Source: CAYNLK01 sp964398055
GTDB taxonomy: Bacteria > Chloroflexota > Anaerolineae > 4572-78 > J111
Direction: 5' to 3'
DNA: 64,000 nucleotides
NCBI GenBank assembly: GCA_964398055.1
Contig: CAYNLK010000014.1
Span: forward strand, 62,001 to 126,000
In this document: piece after piece, positions 1 through 7,732 of the stretch
Position numbering within the stretch: position 1 is the stretch's first letter
How the letters are laid out: each line of letters opens with the position of its first letter
Notes under the pieces: generated by a model
Seen by the model: only the letters and a program-made list of their open reading frames with translations
Databases searched by the model: none
Told to the model about the DNA's origin: nothing
Made by a program: the position numbers and the translations under genes

Positions 1-547
1 CCTTCAACTGGTCCATATTCTTGATGCGGTTGGGGGTCAGGTCGATGCGTCCCCGGCGCAGCATATCCAAAGCCATTGGCGCCATCTTGTGCATATCCAG
101 CGGGTGATGGGTGAGGTGGAAGCGGGTGGCCAGGCCCAGTTCAAAACTGCGCCCGTAGTTTTCCACGTTACCGATAAAGGTGGAAGAAAACGCAGGGGCC
201 TCTGCCGCGCTGGACTCTTTGTAGAGGCCCTCCTGCACTGCCATCCGTTTGAGGGTATACATAATGTCGGTGATGTGTACCTCTTGGGGACAGCGGACCA
301 TGCAGTAGTAGCAGGAAACGCAGTACCAGGGGGTGTTACTGCGCAAGACCTCCTTCTTCAGTCCTGCCTCAATCATGGCGAAGAGAGCCCGGGGCGTGTA
401 ATCCATATCGGCGCTGGACGGGCACGAGCCGCCGCAGGTACCGCATTGAATACACATTTGTAACCGGGAGTCGCCGGGGGTACCGGCAATGACTTCTTCA
501 AAAAACGTTGGAGCACGAGCGCGCATCGTCGCGCCAGCTGTAGCCAT
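1..547 (-). CDS. HdrC-like 4Fe-4S electron-transfer subunit (C-terminus cut by window edge)
   Basis: The frame opens at an ATG at 547 behind a strong AAGGAGG site five bases upstream and stays open to base 1, so about 182 residues are present and the C-terminus is missing. Two cysteine sets of the form CxxCxxCxxxCP are visible (CIQCGTCGGSCP near residue 32 and CVSCYYCMVRCP near residue 76), the arrangement of two [4Fe-4S] clusters in heterodisulfide reductase subunit C and related soluble electron carriers. Such proteins usually work with an HdrB/GlpC-like CCG-domain partner and a flavoprotein, which would lie to the left of this window. It is preceded by about 690 bases without a gene. Family assignment is firm; the physiological partner is unknown. 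It could equally belong to a GlpC/LutA-like oxidoreductase. Confidence 0.85.
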   Translation of the reverse strand, partial: MATAGATMRARAPTFFEEVIAGTPGDSRLQMCIQCGTCGGSCPSSADMDYTPRALFAMIEAGLKKEVLRSNTPWYCVSCYYCMVRCPQEVHITDIMYTLKRMAVQEGLYKESSAAEAPAFSSTFIGNVENYGRSFELGLATRFHLTHHPLDMHKMAPMALDMLRRGRIDLTPNRIKNMDQLK

Positions 548-608
548 AGGAACCTCCTTAGTTTTGTGGTTAGTGATAGTAACGATTTGCCCTGCCTTGG
601 GCCAAGCT

Positions 609-656
609 CCCATGAGTTTCTAAACTGCCAGGATGGAAAGTTAAGAGACTCATGGG
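609..656. other. Stem-loop upstream of the HdrC-like gene
   Basis: Arms 609-621 and 644-656 (CCCATGAGTTTCT against AGAGACTCATGGG, one mismatch in 13) flank a 22-base loop, about 60 bases upstream of the HdrC-like start codon. It would lie in the 5' leader of that mRNA or overlap its promoter. Role unknown. Confidence 0.45.
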
Positions 657-1108
657 AACTCAACCGGCCAGGTAATTAACCGTCTCGGCCGTTTGAGTTC
701 GGATTTTGTTGATCTTGCCACTTTTACAGTTGCCTGTAGTGCGGTTAGGGTCAATCAGCGGCCCCAATATGATACTTTTCAAAATCACTTAAGAGTTTCT
801 GGCGGCGGTGGATAAATTAGGTAGTTAGATTTCCGCCATTTACAGGTTTGCTTACGGCACGGCTGCTAAACCAGGTATCGTCCCATTCAATCATGTTAAC
901 GAGGTTTTGGTTAGTTGAGGTTCTGCTCCATTGACAGAATGTAAGTTTTTGTGATGGTGGTAGTAGTTACAAAAAAGTTTGGATTTAGTAAACCGATGAA
1001 CGGGCAGAGAAGACGATTACCTGCCCAAATTGGTTAATTTAACCGCGATTACCCCAATTTTAATTGACAGGCACTGTTAATGATAATACGACTAGAAAGC
1101 CAAAAAAA
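657..1108. other. Gene-free upstream region
   Basis: Part of a stretch of about 690 bases between the HdrC-like start and the end of hypA. I see no convincing open reading frame, RNA gene or repeat here. It is more AT-rich than the flanking genes, consistent with promoter DNA. A TTGACA at 1064-1069 on the plus strand has no well-spaced -10 partner. Confidence 0.4.
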
Positions 1109-1146
1109 GTGACAAATGTCACCTCATTTTGTGACATTCGTCACAA
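1109..1146. promoter_or_regulatory. Two CRP/FNR-type palindromes
   Basis: GTGACAAATGTCAC at 1109-1122 and TTGTGACATTCGTCACAA at 1129-1146 are perfect dyads of the TGTGA-N6-TCACA type bound by CRP/FNR-superfamily regulators (including HcpR-like ones). They sit between the end of hypA and the HdrC-like gene. A third copy with the same arms lies upstream of hypA at 1702-1715. The regulator itself is not in the window. Confidence 0.55.
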
Positions 1147-1239
1147 TAATGTTGTCACCCTATCCAAAGCTTGAGGATTGCTGGGTTACTTACAGCCATA
1201 GGGATCGATGAGTTGACCAGACGGCCCAACGCCAACAAC

Positions 1240-1611
1240 TTATTCACCATCAGGTTCGGTCCGGCCGTCTTCGATATCGATGCTTTCCAGATAAAATTCC
1301 CGCCCGCCGGTTACATTGAGGTGGTGGCTGCCGCAGGCCGGGCACAACGGCGTCAATGGAGCCCGCGCTTCAAACTTGTGTCCACAATCCCAACACATAG
1401 CCGTACCCGGCAGCCGGCGGAATTTCAAGGTCGCGCCTTCGGCCAGAGTATCCTTACTCAATAGGTCGAAATAGAATTGCACGGAGTCGTCCACGATGCT
1501 GCTCAACTCGCCCACCACCAGATCGATGGCGGTAATGCGTTGGGCGCTATTTTGTTTGGCGACTTCCAGAGCCACAGACAGGATGCCTTGGGTTACCGGC
1601 AGTTCATGCAT
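1240..1611 (-). CDS. hypA: HypA, nickel metallochaperone for hydrogenase maturation
   Basis: This 123-residue protein has the usual HypA length and layout. It starts MHE, where His2 and the amino terminus bind Ni(II), and carries a zinc site of two CxxC pairs (Cys73/Cys76 in CWDC, Cys90/Cys93 in CPAC). HypA delivers nickel, with HypB, to the large subunit of [NiFe] hydrogenases, and in some organisms to urease. No other hyp or hydrogenase structural gene is present within the window; the HdrC-like gene downstream hints at a hydrogenase/heterodisulfide-reductase neighbourhood continuing to the left. A CRP/FNR-type palindrome at 1702-1715 lies about 90 bases upstream of the start and could control it. 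Confidence 0.93.
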   Translation of the reverse strand: MHELPVTQGILSVALEVAKQNSAQRITAIDLVVGELSSIVDDSVQFYFDLLSKDTLAEGATLKFRRLPGTAMCWDCGHKFEARAPLTPLCPACGSHHLNVTGGREFYLESIDIEDGRTEPDGE

Positions 1612-1701
1612 AGTTGATCTTCAGCCTTGCTTTAGCAGGCTGATAGAATTATTGTAACAGCTTTGCTCCGGTTCAAGTAGTGACGTTTGTAACCAGATGC
1701 A

Positions 1702-1715
1702 GTGACAGATGTCAC
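1702..1715. promoter_or_regulatory. CRP/FNR-type palindrome upstream of hypA
   Basis: GTGACAGATGTCAC has the same six-base arms (GTGACA/TGTCAC) as the site at 1109-1122. It is placed about 90 bases upstream of the hypA start codon, a usual distance for an activator site. The repetition of this dyad three times in 600 bases supports a real operator. Confidence 0.5.
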
Positions 1716-1733
1716 GAATTTCAATAAAAATAA

Positions 1734-1763
1734 GGCCCGCTCAACCAGATTGGCGAGCGGGCC
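1734..1763 (-). terminator. Rho-independent terminator of the sigma/anti-sigma operon
   Basis: Perfect 9-bp arms GGCCCGCTC (1734-1742) and GAGCGGGCC (1755-1763) are followed on the minus strand by TTATTTTTATTG. The hairpin sits directly after the anti-sigma stop codon at 1782. Confidence 0.75.
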
Positions 1764-1781
1764 GTTCAAGATGAAGCAAGT

Positions 1782-2054
1782 TCAACCCTGATCGGTCAAG
1801 CAACCTTCCTCGTCAAGGGCCTGCCACAAACGGCGGGTGATGTCTTGCGGGAGTTCGATCCGGCTCTGCTGGCTTTGCCGCCGGTACAGCAGCACCGTTT
1901 TGCGGGTGGTGTCGACCAGCACCCGGCAGTCGTCGCAGCCAGCCAGGTGCTGCTCGATCTCAGCGCAGAGGGCGGCCTCCAATTCGCCGTCGATGTAGTC
2001 GCCCAGTTGGCTCAATAAAGCTTTACACTCAGGGGTATGGTGATGGTGGCTCAT
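1782..2054 (-). CDS. Zinc-binding anti-sigma factor (zf-HC2/ZAS type), soluble
   Basis: The 90-residue protein contains the zinc motif HLAGCDDC (His36, Cys40, Cys43) typical of ZAS anti-sigma factors that hold a cognate ECF sigma factor until a signal releases it. The ATG at 2054 overlaps the sigma stop codon by four bases (ATGA), indicating translational coupling; the longer frame upstream is only a shadow of the sigma gene. There is no membrane segment, so it should act in the cytoplasm, as redox- or metal-responsive ZAS proteins do. An N-terminal run of four histidines (residues 3-6) is unusual and could add metal binding. The signal sensed cannot be read from the sequence. Confidence 0.85.
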   Translation of the reverse strand: MSHHHHTPECKALLSQLGDYIDGELEAALCAEIEQHLAGCDDCRVLVDTTRKTVLLYRRQSQQSRIELPQDITRRLWQALDEEGCLTDQG

Positions 2055-2656
2055 TGGCCGTTGCTCCTGCCGTGGGCGTGTTCGCTGAAGTAGCTCATCA
2101 GCCGTTCCCGCAACATCAGCCTGGCCCGGTGCAGCCGCACTTTGAGATTGCTGGGGGTAAGACCGAGCACTTCGGCCGCTTCTTGGGTGGACAGACCTTC
2201 CAGGTCGCGCAACACAAAGGCTGCTCGCAGCGAGTCGGGCAGAGTTGCAACCGCTTCGTCCATGGCCTGGCGGAGTTCGTCGGTTAAGGCTACCGCCTCC
2301 GGTTCCCAGTTCCAATCCTGGAGTTGCTGCGGCCAGAATTCGCCCTCGACCTCGGCGTCGGGCGAAAGGTCCAGCGGGACGGTAGGCGCTTGCCGGCGCC
2401 GCAGCCGCATCAGACCGTTGTTGGTGGCAATGCGGTAGAGCCAGGTGCCCAGGCTGGAGCGACCTTCAAAATTTTCGGCGCCGCGGCAGGCGTTGATGAA
2501 GGTCTCTTGCAGCACCTCTTCCGCCTCAGCCGGATGGCCGGTGAGCTTCAGGGCAACGTTATAGATTTTGCTTGAATAGCGCTCCACCAGGTCGTTGCAG
2601 GCGTAGCGATCGCCCCGATGGAGAGCCTTAACCAGAGCTTGGTCTTCCGGATTCAT
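2051..2656 (-). CDS. ECF-type RNA polymerase sigma factor
   Basis: This 201-residue protein has the two-domain ECF layout: sigma region 2 (about residues 10-85, with the -10 recognition part near LGTWLYRIATNN) and sigma region 4 (about 130-195, helix-turn-helix LSTQEAAEVLGLTPSNLKVR). The acidic linker between them, roughly residues 90-125, is longer than average. It is the first gene of a two-gene operon with the overlapping anti-sigma factor, and the pair is closed by a hairpin terminator. Its regulon cannot be inferred; the secreted Pro/Thr-rich protein next door is transcribed in the same direction and is one candidate. Confidence 0.92.
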   Translation of the reverse strand: MNPEDQALVKALHRGDRYACNDLVERYSSKIYNVALKLTGHPAEAEEVLQETFINACRGAENFEGRSSLGTWLYRIATNNGLMRLRRRQAPTVPLDLSPDAEVEGEFWPQQLQDWNWEPEAVALTDELRQAMDEAVATLPDSLRAAFVLRDLEGLSTQEAAEVLGLTPSNLKVRLHRARLMLRERLMSYFSEHAHGRSNGQ

Positions 2657-2737
2657 CGCAGCCTACCCAAACACGTTTGGGTGAAATATATCTACTCTGG
2701 CTGAATATGGCAAACTTCAAACCGACTCAATTATGTC

Positions 2738-3925
2738 TTACTTGTGCTTGAATTTCACAAAATACCACTGTTTGGCGTTTGCGTCGGTTTCAAAGGGAAC
2801 ATCCGCGGACATACGGTTGCCCTGGGTATCGGCCAGGTGGATCACCCACGAAGTCGTCTCGATGCCGCCGGGCGGCTCAAATTTGACATTGCCGCTTTTG
2901 ATCACATCGCCGGGGGCGTTGTAACCTTCATAAAACCAGGTCGACAGCGGACTCTCATAGGTCAGGTTGTGGTCCAGCCGGGTGCCCACAATTTTCATTC
3001 CGCCGATGGGGATCTCATCCGGATCGACAATGGCCACATACATGACCAGGAATGAATTGGTGGTGGGGCTGTTGAAGAATTCGGCCAGCAGAAAATCGTA
3101 TTCGGGGACGGGCGTTTCGGTAGGCAGTGAGGTAGCTGTGGGCGGCGGAACAGGCGTAGCCGTGGGAACATCGGTTGGAGTGGGGGCGGCAGTTGGCGGT
3201 AGCGGGGTGGCGGTGTCGGTTGGAGTGGGGGTGGTAGTTGAGGTGGTAGTGTTGGTGGGAGTGGATGTTTCGGTTGGCGTGGTGGTTGGAGTAGGCGTGG
3301 GCGTTTGAGAGGGAGTAGGAGTGAAGGTTGGCAGGCGAGTCTGGGTGGGCGTAACCGTGGGTAGGCTGACCGCGCTCAACAAATCGGCCATCAAGTTTGA
3401 CATAAATTCCGGTGTGGGGGCAACGGTTGAACGGCGGCTTCGGGTTGCAACTGGTTGAGGGTGAGCCGAGTTGCGGTCGTTGTCGGGTAGCGATGCCGGT
3501 AGATCGGTCAGGGTGGGGGGCACAGGCTGCGTACCCGAATGGCCGGCCGACCTCGGTTGGGGTGAGTTAACGGTTAAATCAGCGCCGGAATTTACCGCAA
3601 CAGTCTCAGCTCCTGACTCAATTGACCCAAGGTTATATTCGTTTTGAACTATAGGCTCGGCAGCTATTGAGGGGGATGCCCCGGCAACGGCGGCTGAGTT
3701 ATCTGGGGGCAACTCGGCTAGAGGGGCTAGTTCGGTAATTTGCCTGGCCGGCAAAGGGGGGGATGGTAGGGGGGCCAGGGTCGACACGGCTACCAGCCGT
3801 TTGATCTGGGGGGTGGCTTGACTAATTACCGCCAGCCGTGAGTACAGGTTGGCGGCCAGGGTGCAGGCAGGGCCGGTCACAACCAAAATAGCGAGAAGCA
3901 AGATCAGAGATTTTGGCTGAGCCAT
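2738..3925 (-). CDS. Secreted protein with Pro/Thr-rich stalk and small C-terminal domain
   Basis: I do not recognise the family. The 395-residue product starts with a hydrophobic segment (residues 5-27) that looks like a signal peptide or membrane anchor. A low-complexity region of about 60-170 follows, then a Thr/Pro stalk (about 185-275) made of TPT-like repeats. The C-terminal domain of about 115 residues (275-395) is rich in aromatic residues and beta-strand-like stretches such as TTSWVIHLAD. The layout, anchor plus glycosylation-prone stalk plus beta domain, suggests display outside the membrane. Such Thr/Pro linkers are common in secreted Chloroflexota proteins (family knowledge). Function is unknown. 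Confidence 0.75.
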   Translation of the reverse strand: MAQPKSLILLLAILVVTGPACTLAANLYSRLAVISQATPQIKRLVAVSTLAPLPSPPLPARQITELAPLAELPPDNSAAVAGASPSIAAEPIVQNEYNLGSIESGAETVAVNSGADLTVNSPQPRSAGHSGTQPVPPTLTDLPASLPDNDRNSAHPQPVATRSRRSTVAPTPEFMSNLMADLLSAVSLPTVTPTQTRLPTFTPTPSQTPTPTPTTTPTETSTPTNTTTSTTTPTPTDTATPLPPTAAPTPTDVPTATPVPPPTATSLPTETPVPEYDFLLAEFFNSPTTNSFLVMYVAIVDPDEIPIGGMKIVGTRLDHNLTYESPLSTWFYEGYNAPGDVIKSGNVKFEPPGGIETTSWVIHLADTQGNRMSADVPFETDANAKQWYFVKFKHK

Positions 3926-4086
3926 TTTGCTTCACCTGCTTTCCAGCTATGACCAATCCGCCTCCCCAGCGGGTTTTTATTTGGATAAGTTAAGCAACCC
4001 TACCTCCCTGGTTTGTCACTATTGATTTTATCACGCCAAACATACGGGATTCAATAATACTAATGGGGGATGTTTTGAAAATCAGA

Positions 4087-4118
4087 AACCGGGCTTTTCA
4101 CTAACGAAAAACCCGGTT
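4087..4118 (-). terminator. Terminator-like hairpin after the creatininase-family gene
   Basis: Arms AACCGGG (4087-4093) and CCCGGTT (4112-4118), extended by an A/T-rich inner stem, are followed on the minus strand by TCTGATTTT. The hairpin lies 35 bases after the stop codon at 4153. Confidence 0.55.
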
Positions 4119-4152
4119 CCTCTGGTCGTATTGGGTAATAGGTGACGGCTCT

Positions 4153-4902
4153 CTACTTCAAGCCATACTCCCAGTTGATGCTGTCCATGTATTTGATAAA
4201 CTCGACCGTGGCGTCTACCAGCACTTTCCGCATGGCTTCGCCTTTGGCTGCGGTGCCTTTGGTTGGATCGCCGGACGCGCCGGTATTGGTCAGTTCGTTG
4301 AATTTCCATTTAATCTCAGCGTTGGGCGGCAAATTGGGCACTACGCCCTTGGCATATTCCATTTCCACCAGATCGGGGAATAGGGCCAACACAATGCTGG
4401 TTTCACCTTCACCGGCATGGCCCAAGCCATTCCACACCTCAAAGGTATCCGGCGGCAGGAGTTGTCCGGCGGTTACCCACCAGGCTTCTTGAACCGCAAT
4501 CTTCATCTCCGGGTGAGCCACTTTGACGCTGCGGCTGGCCACTTCAATGGGCGCAATATTCCCGTCGTGGCCGTTGAAAATGAACACCCGGTGGATACCT
4601 TCTCGGTGCAAGGAAAAAAGAATGTCTTTTAACAACTCGATCATTGTTTCAAAGCGCACCGAAACCGTGAAGGTAAAATCTTTGTAATGCTCGCTCATCC
4701 CATAGAAAATCGGGGGGAGCACCAGCATATCATCGAAATGGTCGGCCACTTCTTTGGACAACGCATTGGAGACCAAGGCGTCGGTGCCAAAAGGCAGGTG
4801 CTCACCATGACACTCCAGCGCGCCCACCCCAAAAATAGCCTTGGTGAATTTGTGGGCTTTGTATTTATGGGTATTTAATTCTTCAGCTTGATAGATAGGC
4901 AT
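4153..4902 (-). CDS. Creatininase-family amidohydrolase
   Basis: The 249-residue protein carries the three family signatures in order: GALECHGEHLPFGTD near residue 27, NGHDGN near residue 109 and HAGEGETS near residue 160. They supply the Glu/His/Asp/His/Glu metal ligands known from creatinine amidohydrolase. Besides creatininase, the family includes MftE-type maturases and riboflavin-degradation formamide hydrolases, so the substrate here is open. The start at 4902 was chosen because GGAGG lies eight bases upstream; an eight-residue longer frame exists. The gene follows the duplicated Liv-type binding-protein gene on the same strand, separated by two hairpin repeats, which suggests but does not prove a link to uptake of an amide. 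Confidence 0.88.
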   Translation of the reverse strand: MPIYQAEELNTHKYKAHKFTKAIFGVGALECHGEHLPFGTDALVSNALSKEVADHFDDMLVLPPIFYGMSEHYKDFTFTVSVRFETMIELLKDILFSLHREGIHRVFIFNGHDGNIAPIEVASRSVKVAHPEMKIAVQEAWWVTAGQLLPPDTFEVWNGLGHAGEGETSIVLALFPDLVEMEYAKGVVPNLPPNAEIKWKFNELTNTGASGDPTKGTAAKGEAMRKVLVDATVEFIKYMDSINWEYGLK

Positions 4903-4945
4903 TGAGCAATCCTCCATATTCCTCATTGAATAAAAGTTGCTGTTC

Positions 4946-5035
4946 AGGTGACCGGCACTTCCGCTTTAATAAAGCATGTTAAATTAAATTATGGAAAATC
5001 AAGTCTCTTTTGCCTGACGCAAGTGCCGGTCACCT
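4946..5035. repeat. Palindromic repeat, long-loop form (copy 1)
   Basis: Perfect 15-bp arms AGGTGACCGGCACTT (4946-4960) and AAGTGCCGGTCACCT (5021-5035) enclose a 60-base loop containing ATGGAAAATCAA. The copy at 11162-11245 has the same arms and shares that loop motif, so the two are related elements. It lies just after the duplicated binding-protein gene. Confidence 0.8.
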
Positions 5036-5059
5036 AATAGCTGAATAGTAAAAGGGCAC

Positions 5060-5092
5060 AGGTGACAGTCACTTCAAAAGTGACTGTCACCT
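5060..5092. repeat. Palindromic repeat, short-loop variant (copy 2)
   Basis: Arms AGGTGACAGTCACTT (5060-5074) and AAGTGACTGTCACCT (5078-5092) are perfect over 15 bp around a three-base loop. The outer bases match the main palindrome while the inner bases have changed compensatorily in both arms, which argues for selection on the stem. It sits 26 bases after the stop codon at 5118 and may stabilise or end the binding-protein mRNA. Confidence 0.75.
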
Positions 5093-5117
5093 ATTGAACC
5101 AAAATGAGCAACGCTGA

Positions 5118-7475
5118 TCAGGGCGCCACTTCCGCGGCGAAGGAGTAGACGCCGTCCTGGACCTGGATGATGGTGACGGACTTATCGGGTTTACGCTGGC
5201 CTTCGGGATAGGTGATGGTGCCGGTGACGGCGTCAAACCCCTGGGTGTTAGCCAGGGCGTTGCTGATGGCAGCGGGGTCCGCGGAGCCGGCCCGGTTGAT
5301 GGCGTCGGCCAGCAAGTTCATCATATCATAGCCGAGGGCGGCGAAGGCATTCTCAGGGCTGCGGCCGTACTCGTCGGTGTAGGCCTGGACAAAGTTGGCG
5401 ACTTTGGGGTCGGGGTTATCGAGGGAGGCGTGGGTGGAGAAGAAGACATCGTCGGCCAGGTCACCGGCCACCTCACCGATGAGGGGGGTATCGAAGCCGT
5501 CACCGGAGAGGATGGGTTGGGTCAGGCCGGCCTCGCGGATTTGGAGGGTGGTGATGCCGGCCTCGTTGGGGATGGCCGAGACGAACAGGACATCGGGTTG
5601 GGGGTCGAGGGCCTGGAGGCGGGCGATCTGAGCGGAGAAGTCGGTATCGCCGGATTGGTAGATGTCTTCCAGGACGATGGTGCCGCCGCGCTCCTCCCAG
5701 CGTTCCTTGAAGAACTTGGCCAGGGCGGTGGTGAAGTCATAGGCCTGGTCAACCAGCATATAGGCAGATTTGGCGCCGAGTTCATCGATGGCATAGTCGG
5801 CGATGGCATAGGCCTGGGTGTCATCGCCAAAGGGGACCATAAAGAACTTATCGCCGACCTGTTCGGGCAGGGTGGGCAGGGTGGCTCCGGCGGTCAGGAA
5901 GGGGATGCCGGCCTGTTGGGCAATGGGACCGGCGGCCAGGGCATAGGTAGAGTCGTTAAGACCACCGATGGCCACGACCTGATGGACTTCGATCATTTCG
6001 GAGACGGCATTGGTGACGGCGGTCTGATCGGTTTTGCCATCGATGGCGATAATCTCGATGGGGCGACCGAGGACGCCGCCGGCCTCGTTGAGCTGTTTGG
6101 CGGCCAGTTTCATGCCGTTCAGACCGGGCGCATCAATCGATGACATCCCCCCGGTCACATTGTACATCCCGCCAATTTTGATCGGCTCACCGCTGGGCGC
6201 GGCTGCCGCAGAGGGCGCCGCCGCTTCGGCGGCGCCAGGGGTAATCTCCGCGGCGAAGGAGTAGACGCCGTCCTGGACTTGGATGATGGTGACGGACTTA
6301 TCGGGTTTACGCTGGCCTTCGGGATAGGTGATGGTGCCGGTGACGGCGTCAAACCCCTGGGTGTTAGCCAGGGCGTTGCTGATGGCAGCGGGGTCCGCGG
6401 AGCCGGCCCGGTTGATGGCGTCGGCCAGCAAGTTCATCATATCATAGCCGAGGGCGGCGAAGGCATTCTCAGGGCTGCGGCCGTACTCGTCGGTGTAGGC
6501 CTGGACAAAGTTGGCGACTTTGGGGTCGGGGTTATCGAGGGAGGCGTGGGTGGAGAAGAAGACATCGTCGGCCAGGTCACCGGCCACCTCACCGATGAGG
6601 GGGGTATCGAAGCCGTCACCGGAGAGGATGGGTTGGGTCAGGCCGGCCTCGCGGATTTGGAGGGTGGTGATGCCGGCCTCGTTGGGGATGGCCGAGACGA
6701 ACAGGACATCGGGTTGGGGGTCGAGGGCCTGGAGGCGGGCGATCTGAGCGGAGAAGTCGGTATCGCCGGATTGGTAGATGTCTTCCAGGACGATGGTGCC
6801 GCCGCGCTCCTCCCAGCGTTCCTTGAAGAACTTGGCCAGGGCGGTGGTGAAGTCATAGGCCTGGTCAACCAGCATATAGGCAGATTTGGCGCCGAGTTCA
6901 TCGATGGCATAGTCGGCGATGGCATAGGCCTGGGTGTCATCGCCAAAGGGGACCATAAAGAACTTATCGCCGACCTGTTCGGGCAGGGTGGGCAGGGTGG
7001 CTCCGGCGGTCAGGAAGGGGATGCCGGCCTGTTGGGCAATGGGACCGGCGGCCAGGGCATAGGTAGAGTCGTTAAGACCACCGATGGCCACGACCTGATG
7101 GACTTCGATCATTTCGGAGACGGCATTGGTGACGGCGGTCTGATCGGTTTTGCCATCGATGGCGATAATCTCGATGGGGCGACCGAGGACGCCGCCGGCC
7201 TCGTTGAGCTGTTTGGCGGCCAGTTTCATGCCGTTCAGACCGGGCGCATCAATCGATGACATCCCCCCGGTCACATTGTACATCCCGCCTACTTTGATCG
7301 ATGCCGCCGGGGCCTCCGCCTCTGCGGCGGCCGGCGGTTGAGTTGCTTCGGCCGCCGGCTGGGCTGGTTCGGCCGGAGCTTGAGTAGGGGCGCTGACCGG
7401 AACACAGGCCATCATCGCCAGCAAGGCGAGTGCCACTAGAACAGAGAGTACCGACTTTTTGAAAAACATGTTCAT
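5118..7475 (-). CDS. Tandem-duplicated Liv-type (Peripla_BP_6) substrate-binding lipoprotein
   Basis: One 785-residue polypeptide holds a single lipoprotein signal (probable lipid Cys24), an Ala/Pro-rich tether to about residue 60, then two copies of a complete binding domain: residues 63-410 and 435-782, joined by an Ala/Pro-rich linker. Each copy has the features of type I periplasmic binding proteins for branched-chain amino acids or amides; the usual family size is one such domain. The copies are almost identical at DNA level (see the repeat entry). It should capture ligand outside the membrane for the divergently transcribed livGFHM permease. AAGGAGG precedes the ATG, and a strong promoter is visible at 7582-7610. 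The ligand cannot be deduced. Confidence 0.9.
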   Translation of the reverse strand: MNMFFKKSVLSVLVALALLAMMACVPVSAPTQAPAEPAQPAAEATQPPAAAEAEAPAASIKVGGMYNVTGGMSSIDAPGLNGMKLAAKQLNEAGGVLGRPIEIIAIDGKTDQTAVTNAVSEMIEVHQVVAIGGLNDSTYALAAGPIAQQAGIPFLTAGATLPTLPEQVGDKFFMVPFGDDTQAYAIADYAIDELGAKSAYMLVDQAYDFTTALAKFFKERWEERGGTIVLEDIYQSGDTDFSAQIARLQALDPQPDVLFVSAIPNEAGITTLQIREAGLTQPILSGDGFDTPLIGEVAGDLADDVFFSTHASLDNPDPKVANFVQAYTDEYGRSPENAFAALGYDMMNLLADAINRAGSADPAAISNALANTQGFDAVTGTITYPEGQRKPDKSVTIIQVQDGVYSFAAEITPGAAEAAAPSAAAAPSGEPIKIGGMYNVTGGMSSIDAPGLNGMKLAAKQLNEAGGVLGRPIEIIAIDGKTDQTAVTNAVSEMIEVHQVVAIGGLNDSTYALAAGPIAQQAGIPFLTAGATLPTLPEQVGDKFFMVPFGDDTQAYAIADYAIDELGAKSAYMLVDQAYDFTTALAKFFKERWEERGGTIVLEDIYQSGDTDFSAQIARLQALDPQPDVLFVSAIPNEAGITTLQIREAGLTQPILSGDGFDTPLIGEVAGDLADDVFFSTHASLDNPDPKVANFVQAYTDEYGRSPENAFAALGYDMMNLLADAINRAGSADPAAISNALANTQGFDAVTGTITYPEGQRKPDKSVTIIQVQDGVYSFAAEVAP
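5131..7289. repeat. 1,043-bp in-frame direct repeat inside the binding-protein gene
   Basis: Bases 5131-6173 and 6247-7289 repeat with a period of 1,116 bp (372 codons). By eye I find one difference, ACCTGG versus ACTTGG near 5161/6277. The 73-base linker (6174-6246) and the sequences outside the repeat differ clearly, so the identity stops abruptly at both edges. Confidence 0.9.
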
Positions 7476-7581
7476 CCTCCTTTGATTATGTAACTAATAT
7501 TAATTTTTTTGGACAAAAATATCGACTAATAGTGAAGCAGTAATTGGCTGGGCAATGTTCACAAAGAGGCGGAGGGTTCAT

Positions 7582-7610
7582 AGTATAGTAACTTTTAGGC
7601 CAAATGTCAA
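7582..7610 (-). promoter_or_regulatory. Sigma-70-type promoter of the binding-protein gene
   Basis: Read on the minus strand: TTGACA (7610-7605), a 17-base spacer, then TATACT (7587-7582). Transcription would begin near 7575, giving a leader of about 100 bases before the ATG at 7475. Confidence 0.7.
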
Positions 7611-7641
7611 ACATTCTGGGAACGAGTCTCAGTTGAATGAT

Positions 7642-7669
7642 TTGACAACCCTTTGCTTTCTGCTACAAT
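7642..7669 (+). promoter_or_regulatory. Sigma-70-type promoter of livGFHM
   Basis: TTGACA (7642-7647), a 16-base spacer and TACAAT (7664-7669) lie about 65 bases upstream of the livG start. With the minus-strand promoter at 7582-7610 it forms a back-to-back divergent pair, so one regulator could control both units. Confidence 0.68.
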
Positions 7670-7732
7670 CGGACACTCTGAAGTGTGTTTCATTTACCCC
7701 TGCGCATCATCTTAGTCCAACCCAAATAGATT

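Noticed and set aside
2967..3308. Val/Gly-rich plus-strand frame
   Set aside because: It is the antisense reading of the Thr/Pro stalk of the secreted protein and has no independent support.
6279..7259. 326-codon plus-strand frame opposite the Liv-type binding protein
   Set aside because: Same reason: Gly-rich antisense frame that mirrors the repeat, without family features.
5131..7289. Assembly error as the cause of the duplicated binding-protein genes
   Set aside because: Not excluded, but disfavoured: the linkers are unique, in frame and of sensible composition, the repeat edges have diverged, and one base differs inside the first case. Two independent errors of the same kind would be needed.
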